A DNA stretch of 43,725 nucleotides from CALMNV01 sp035688975 (lineage in GTDB: Bacteria > Actinomycetota > Actinomycetes > Actinomycetales > Dermatophilaceae), in the NCBI RefSeq assembly GCF_035688975.1, contig NZ_DASSMH010000092.1, positions 1-43,725 on the forward strand, in the 5' to 3' direction. A program made the position numbers and the translations under genes. Below are positions 40,398-43,725 of the stretch, one piece after another. How positions within the stretch are numbered: the first letter of the stretch is position 1; each line of letters opens with the position of its first letter. The notes below the pieces were generated by a model. It did not search any database, was not told the DNA's origin, and saw nothing but the letters and a program-made list of their open reading frames with translations.

Positions 40398-41239
40398 CAG
40401 CGGGCCCCGTCTTCCACGACGAGGTTCTCGCAGCGACCGAGCCCCTCGACCTCGGTGACGAGCTTCTGCCCGGCCACCAGGAAACGGGCCGGCCTGCGGG
40501 CGTGCCCGACGCCGCCCGGGGTTCCCGTGGCGATGACGTCACCGGGGCGCAGGGTGCCCATCGTCGCGATGTACCGCACCAGCGTGACGGGGTCGAAAAG
40601 CAGGTCTCCCGTCGTGTCCGACTGCATCGTCTCGCCGTCGAGCTCCGTGCGGATCGCGAGCCTGGGGCGGACTCCACCCGGCAGCTCGTCGGGCGTGACG
40701 AGCCACGGCCCGAGGGGGGTCGTCGCCTCCCAGTTCTTGCCCTGGAGCCACTCGCGGGTGCGGAACTGCCAGTCGCGGCACGTCACGTCGTTGAGCACCG
40801 CGAAGCCCGCGATCGCGGCCTCTGCCTGCTCCACGGTCGGCCGCCTGACCTCGGTGCCGATGATGACGGCCAGCTCGCACTCCCAGTCGAACTCGTCGGT
40901 CTCGACCGGCCGTCGGATGTCGTCGCCCGCCCCGACGAGGGTGTCGGCATACTTGCTGAACAGCGTGGGGTACTCCGGCAGCTCGCGTCCCATCTCGAGG
41001 ATGTGGGTGCGGTAGTTCAGGCCGACGCAGACGATCTTGCCGGGTCGGGGAACGACGGGCGCGTATGCCGCAGTGCCGACGTCGAGCGCCTCACCGGATG
41101 CCCGCTCGGCAGTCTGGCGCCAATTCGACTGAGCCAGCAGCGTCCCCACGTCCGGGACGCCGAGCGACACTGCAGTCGTGCTGTCGACGCGGACTGCCTC
41201 GGTGCCGCCGCCTGGCGTGCGGATGGTGGCGAGCTTCAT
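40397..41239 (-). CDS. Fumarylpyruvate hydrolase (FAH family)
   Basis: This 280-residue cytosolic metal-dependent hydrolase should split fumarylpyruvate into fumarate and pyruvate, the last step of the gentisate route. The divalent-metal ligands are E120 and E122 in DFDWECELAVIIG and D151 in VLNDVTCRDWQ. CVGLNYRTHILEMG provides the general-base His (H79). GDVIATGTPGGVGHARRP near the C terminus is the family signature. FAH-fold enzymes with other substrates look similar, so specificity is assigned from its place between gentisate dioxygenase and maleylpyruvate isomerase. Both junctions are one-base TGATG overlaps. Confidence 0.93.
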   Translation of the reverse strand: MKLATIRTPGGGTEAVRVDSTTAVSLGVPDVGTLLAQSNWRQTAERASGEALDVGTAAYAPVVPRPGKIVCVGLNYRTHILEMGRELPEYPTLFSKYADTLVGAGDDIRRPVETDEFDWECELAVIIGTEVRRPTVEQAEAAIAGFAVLNDVTCRDWQFRTREWLQGKNWEATTPLGPWLVTPDELPGGVRPRLAIRTELDGETMQSDTTGDLLFDPVTLVRYIATMGTLRPGDVIATGTPGGVGHARRPARFLVAGQKLVTEVEGLGRCENLVVEDGAR

Positions 41240-42384
41240 CAGTGGGTCTCCTCGGTCTCGGTGCGGGACAGGTTGAGCGCCTCGAAGATGGGCGCGTCGC
41301 TGAAGCGGAACAGGTCGAGGGCGCCGGAGTCGGAGTCCGAGGCCGACGCCTCCGAGGTGACGGACAGCGGCTGCCAGGACGGCACGACGAAGAGGTCGCC
41401 GCGGGTGACGGTCCACGAGAGGTCGCCCACGGTGACCCGACCGGACCCGTCGAAGACCTGGTAGACGGACGAGCCGGTCTCCCGCCGCGGGGCGGTGTCG
41501 GCGCCGCGGGCGATCCGGTGGAACTCCGCGCGGATGGTCGGCAGCACGTCGGCGCCGTTGGTGGGGTTGGTGAACCGGACGGCCGCGTGGCCGCGCTCGA
41601 GCGTGGCGTCGACGCCCTGCGCCTCGAGCTCCAGCTGGTCCTGCAGCGCGCGGTCGGTGTGCTCCCAGCGGTAGCGCAGCAGCGGCGTGCCCGGCGTGCG
41701 CCCGAGGCGGGACACCGGCGCGAGTCCCGGGTTGCCCCAGAGGCGCTCGCTCCGGGAGCGCTCGGGCGTGACCCGCTCCTCGTCGGAGATGGCGTCCCGG
41801 CCGAACTCGAAGAACTGCGCCTCGGTGCCGTACTGGAAGGGGATGTCGAGCCCGTCGATCCAGGCCATGGGACGGGAGGCGGCGTTGTGGTGGGCGTGCC
41901 AGTTCCACCCGGCCTGCGGCAGGAAGTCGCCGCGCCGCATGGGCACGGGGTCGCGGCCGACGACGGTCCACACGCCCTCGCCCTCGACGACGAAGCGGAA
42001 GGCGTTCTGGGTATGCCGGTGCTCCGGGGCGTCCTCGCCGGGCATGAGGTACTGGATGGCCGCCCAGAGCGTCGGGCTCGCGTAGGGCTTGCCGCCGAGG
42101 GAGGGGTTGGCAAGGGCGATCGCGCGCCGCTCACCGCCGCGCCCGACGGGCACGAGGTGGCCGGCCCGGTCCGCGAGGGTGAGGAGCGTGCGCCACTCCC
42201 ACCGGTGCGGCATCGCCTTGGACCGCGGGTGCGGCGGCATGAGGTCGCCGATCTCGGTCCACAGCGGGACGAGCAGCTCCTTCTCGAAGCCGCGGTAGAG
42301 GTCTGCGAGCTCCTCGGTGGGGGCCGGCTGGTCGGGGGCGTCGGTGGCACGCAGGCGCACCGGGGACGTGAGTTCAGCAGTCAT
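41239..42384 (-). CDS. Gentisate 1,2-dioxygenase
   Basis: This 381-residue bicupin Fe(II) dioxygenase opens the gentisate ring to maleylpyruvate. The N-terminal cupin carries the iron ligands H122 and H124 in PEHRHTQNAFRF and H163 in NWHAHHN. The second cupin (about 270-360, RRETGSSVYQVFDGSGRVTVG to GDLFVVPSWQPL) has lost its His ligands, as in known family members. The length is normal. ATG 42384 follows GAAAGGA at a good distance. The TGA overlaps the start of the fumarylpyruvate hydrolase by one base. It lies 22 bases downstream of the transporter, so it is in the same transcript. Confidence 0.95.
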   Translation of the reverse strand: MTAELTSPVRLRATDAPDQPAPTEELADLYRGFEKELLVPLWTEIGDLMPPHPRSKAMPHRWEWRTLLTLADRAGHLVPVGRGGERRAIALANPSLGGKPYASPTLWAAIQYLMPGEDAPEHRHTQNAFRFVVEGEGVWTVVGRDPVPMRRGDFLPQAGWNWHAHHNAASRPMAWIDGLDIPFQYGTEAQFFEFGRDAISDEERVTPERSRSERLWGNPGLAPVSRLGRTPGTPLLRYRWEHTDRALQDQLELEAQGVDATLERGHAAVRFTNPTNGADVLPTIRAEFHRIARGADTAPRRETGSSVYQVFDGSGRVTVGDLSWTVTRGDLFVVPSWQPLSVTSEASASDSDSGALDLFRFSDAPIFEALNLSRTETEETH

Positions 42385-42406
42385 GGCAGGTCCTTTCGGG
42401 TGAGCG

Positions 42407-43725
42407 TCAGTGGACGAGGGCGTCGACGGCCGGGCGCGCCGGCGCCGGGGCGGGCCTGGTGGCGACTGCGGTGAAGAGGAGCAGGACGGCGGCGAGCCCG
42501 GCCGCCAGGGAGAAGGCGAGGAAGTTGCTCCCGACGCCGAGCTTCGCGTCGAGCAGCCAGCCGCCGACCTGCGGGGCAAGGACGGCTCCGATGCGGCCGA
42601 TCCCCAGGGCGAAGCCGAGCGAGGTGCCGCGCAGCTTCGGCGGGTAGTGGCTGGCGACGGCGGCGATGATGAGGCACTGGGTGCCGTGCGTGCCGACACC
42701 CGCGAGGATCAGGGCGGCATAGACCGGTCCGACCTCGGTGGGGTAGGTGAGCAGGAACGCGAGGCCGAGGGCAGCCACCGCGGCCGCGGCGACGGCGCTG
42801 CGCAGCGGGCCGAAGCGCACGCCGGCCCACGCGGTGACGACCGAGCCGAGGACCGCCCCGAGGTTGAGGGCGAGCAGGAAGAAGAGCGGCTTGCCGAGAT
42901 GGAACCGGGCGTCCGAGCCCATGAGCTTGGGCAGCCACGTGCCGAGGCCGTACCACGCGAAGAGCGTCGCGACGGTGGCCGCGGCGAAGAGGATCGTCGG
43001 CCGGCGCCACTGGCCGCGGAGGATGGTGCCGAAGCCCGGCGCGTGCTCGCTGGCATGCTCCGCGTGGTCGTGCACGACGCCGTAGACGGCCTCGGTCCGC
43101 TCCGCCTCCGCGACCCGGCCGTGCGAGCGCAGCCAGGAGGGCGACTCGGGCAGCAGGGCGACGCACAGCGGCAGGAGGACGAGCACCGCGACGACGGCGA
43201 CGGCATACATCGAGCGCCAGCCGAAGGCGGGCAGCAGCCACAGGCCGACGAGGGCGGCGACCGACCCACCGATCGGCACCCCGGACATCATGACGGTGGA
43301 CACGGCCGACCGGTGCTTCCGCGAGACGAACTCCGCGGTCAGCGCGTTGGCGGACGGCACCAGGCCCCCGAGGCCGAGCCCGGCCAGGAAGCGGAAGGCC
43401 CCGAACACCTCCGGGCTCGCCGCCACCGCGCACAGCGCGGTAAAGAGCGAGAACCAGAGGGTGCACCGCAAGATGGTGCGTCGGTGGCCGAGCCGGTCGG
43501 CGAGGTAGCCGGCGGTGAGGGCGCCGACGAGCATGCCGGCGAAGGCGAGACTGCCGATGAAGCCCGCCGACGTCGCGGTCAGGTCCCAGCCGCGCTCGGC
43601 GAGCAGGGGCGGGATGGTCGTCCCGTAGACGATGAGGTCGTAGCCGTCGAAGACGACGATGAGCCAGGTGAGGAGCGTCACCAGCCACGCGGGCCGGGTG
43701 CGCAGGGAGGAGGATCGGGAGAGGG
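42407..43725 (-). CDS. Aromatic acid:H+ symporter (AAHS/MFS), 5' end outside window
   Basis: This inner-membrane transporter belongs to the aromatic acid/H+ symporter family. The first visible helix holds VVFDGYDLIVYGTTIPPL, with the family's DGYD motif. The loop 2-3 motif is GYLADRLGHRRTIL, and PESPSWLRSHGR ends helix 6. About 12 helices and a basic central loop are visible, and it should take up 3-hydroxybenzoate or gentisate. A GTG at 43681 opens a 424-residue frame, but codons upstream stay open to the window edge and read SSSLRTRPAWLVTLL, which looks like the usual charged N terminus of this family. The true start is therefore probably beyond 43725. It is the first visible gene of the gentisate operon. 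Confidence 0.92.
   Translation of the reverse strand, partial: LSRSSSLRTRPAWLVTLLTWLIVVFDGYDLIVYGTTIPPLLAERGWDLTATSAGFIGSLAFAGMLVGALTAGYLADRLGHRRTILRCTLWFSLFTALCAVAASPEVFGAFRFLAGLGLGGLVPSANALTAEFVSRKHRSAVSTVMMSGVPIGGSVAALVGLWLLPAFGWRSMYAVAVVAVLVLLPLCVALLPESPSWLRSHGRVAEAERTEAVYGVVHDHAEHASEHAPGFGTILRGQWRRPTILFAAATVATLFAWYGLGTWLPKLMGSDARFHLGKPLFFLLALNLGAVLGSVVTAWAGVRFGPLRSAVAAAAVAALGLAFLLTYPTEVGPVYAALILAGVGTHGTQCLIIAAVASHYPPKLRGTSLGFALGIGRIGAVLAPQVGGWLLDAKLGVGSNFLAFSLAAGLAAVLLLFTAVATRPAPAPARPAVDALVH

Noticed and set aside
42407..43681. Complete 424-residue transporter starting at GTG 43681
   Set aside because: The frame stays open to the window edge with a plausible charged N terminus, so the gene is treated as truncated by the window.

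Overview
The window is 43.7 kb of very GC-rich DNA (roughly 72-74% by eye) with dense, short-spaced genes, many GTG starts and many 4-bp (ATGA/GTGA) overlaps. This points to a high-GC actinobacterium. A mycothiol-type maleylpyruvate isomerase, an Lhr helicase with an actinobacterial Nei2-like glycosylase nearby, and the general gene content suggest Micrococcales, perhaps Intrasporangiaceae; that placement is inference. I see no rRNA, tRNA, CRISPR array, prophage or IS transposase. No gene-free stretch exceeds 300 bases. The largest gaps (1-274, 21575-21826, 38081-38341) are filled mainly by one family of palindromic intergenic repeats.

Layout. 1-6.2 kb: repeat cluster, Fe/Mn superoxide dismutase, a small unknown protein, a short-chain dehydrogenase, a DUF4921/GalT-like protein, a flavin Baeyer-Villiger-type monooxygenase overlapping an LLM flavin oxidoreductase. 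6.3-12.9 kb: glutamate-synthase-like FMN protein, MarR regulator, aminotransferase, MFS transporter, alpha/beta hydrolase, CoA-binding protein. 12.9-17.8 kb: SGNH-hydrolase lipoprotein, then a two-gene membrane operon ending in a 900-residue copper nitrite reductase fused to a 13-helix membrane domain and an extra cupredoxin. 17.8-21.6 kb: an ABC-2 permease and, overlapping it, a 970-residue protein joining a secreted S15/CocE-type hydrolase, a membrane helix and an ABC ATPase. 21.6-30.8 kb: thiol peroxidase, divergent glpK/glpD, lactate dehydrogenase, then a coupled trio (MFS, cNMP-CBS-DUF294 nucleotidyltransferase, DEDDh exonuclease). 30.9-38.1 kb: Nei-type glycosylase and Lhr helicase, separated by two exported-protein genes. 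38.3-43.7 kb: a gentisate operon on the minus strand.

How genes work together. The last five genes make a complete 3-hydroxybenzoate route: uptake (AAHS-family MFS, running off the right edge), 6-hydroxylation to gentisate, ring cleavage, mycothiol-dependent isomerisation and fumarylpyruvate hydrolysis to fumarate and pyruvate. glpK and glpD share a divergent promoter region and feed glycerol to dihydroxyacetone phosphate, with ldh next to them. SodA and Tpx cover superoxide and peroxides. The nitrite reductase keeps every copper ligand and is probably functional.

Two genome-scale signals stand out. The heptamer GTATGCC/GGCATAC occurs about 40 times, in every codon frame and even at the cost of rare codons, while GTACGCC was seen only once. 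Many genes start 7-8 bases after a -10-like hexamer, which suggests leaderless transcripts.
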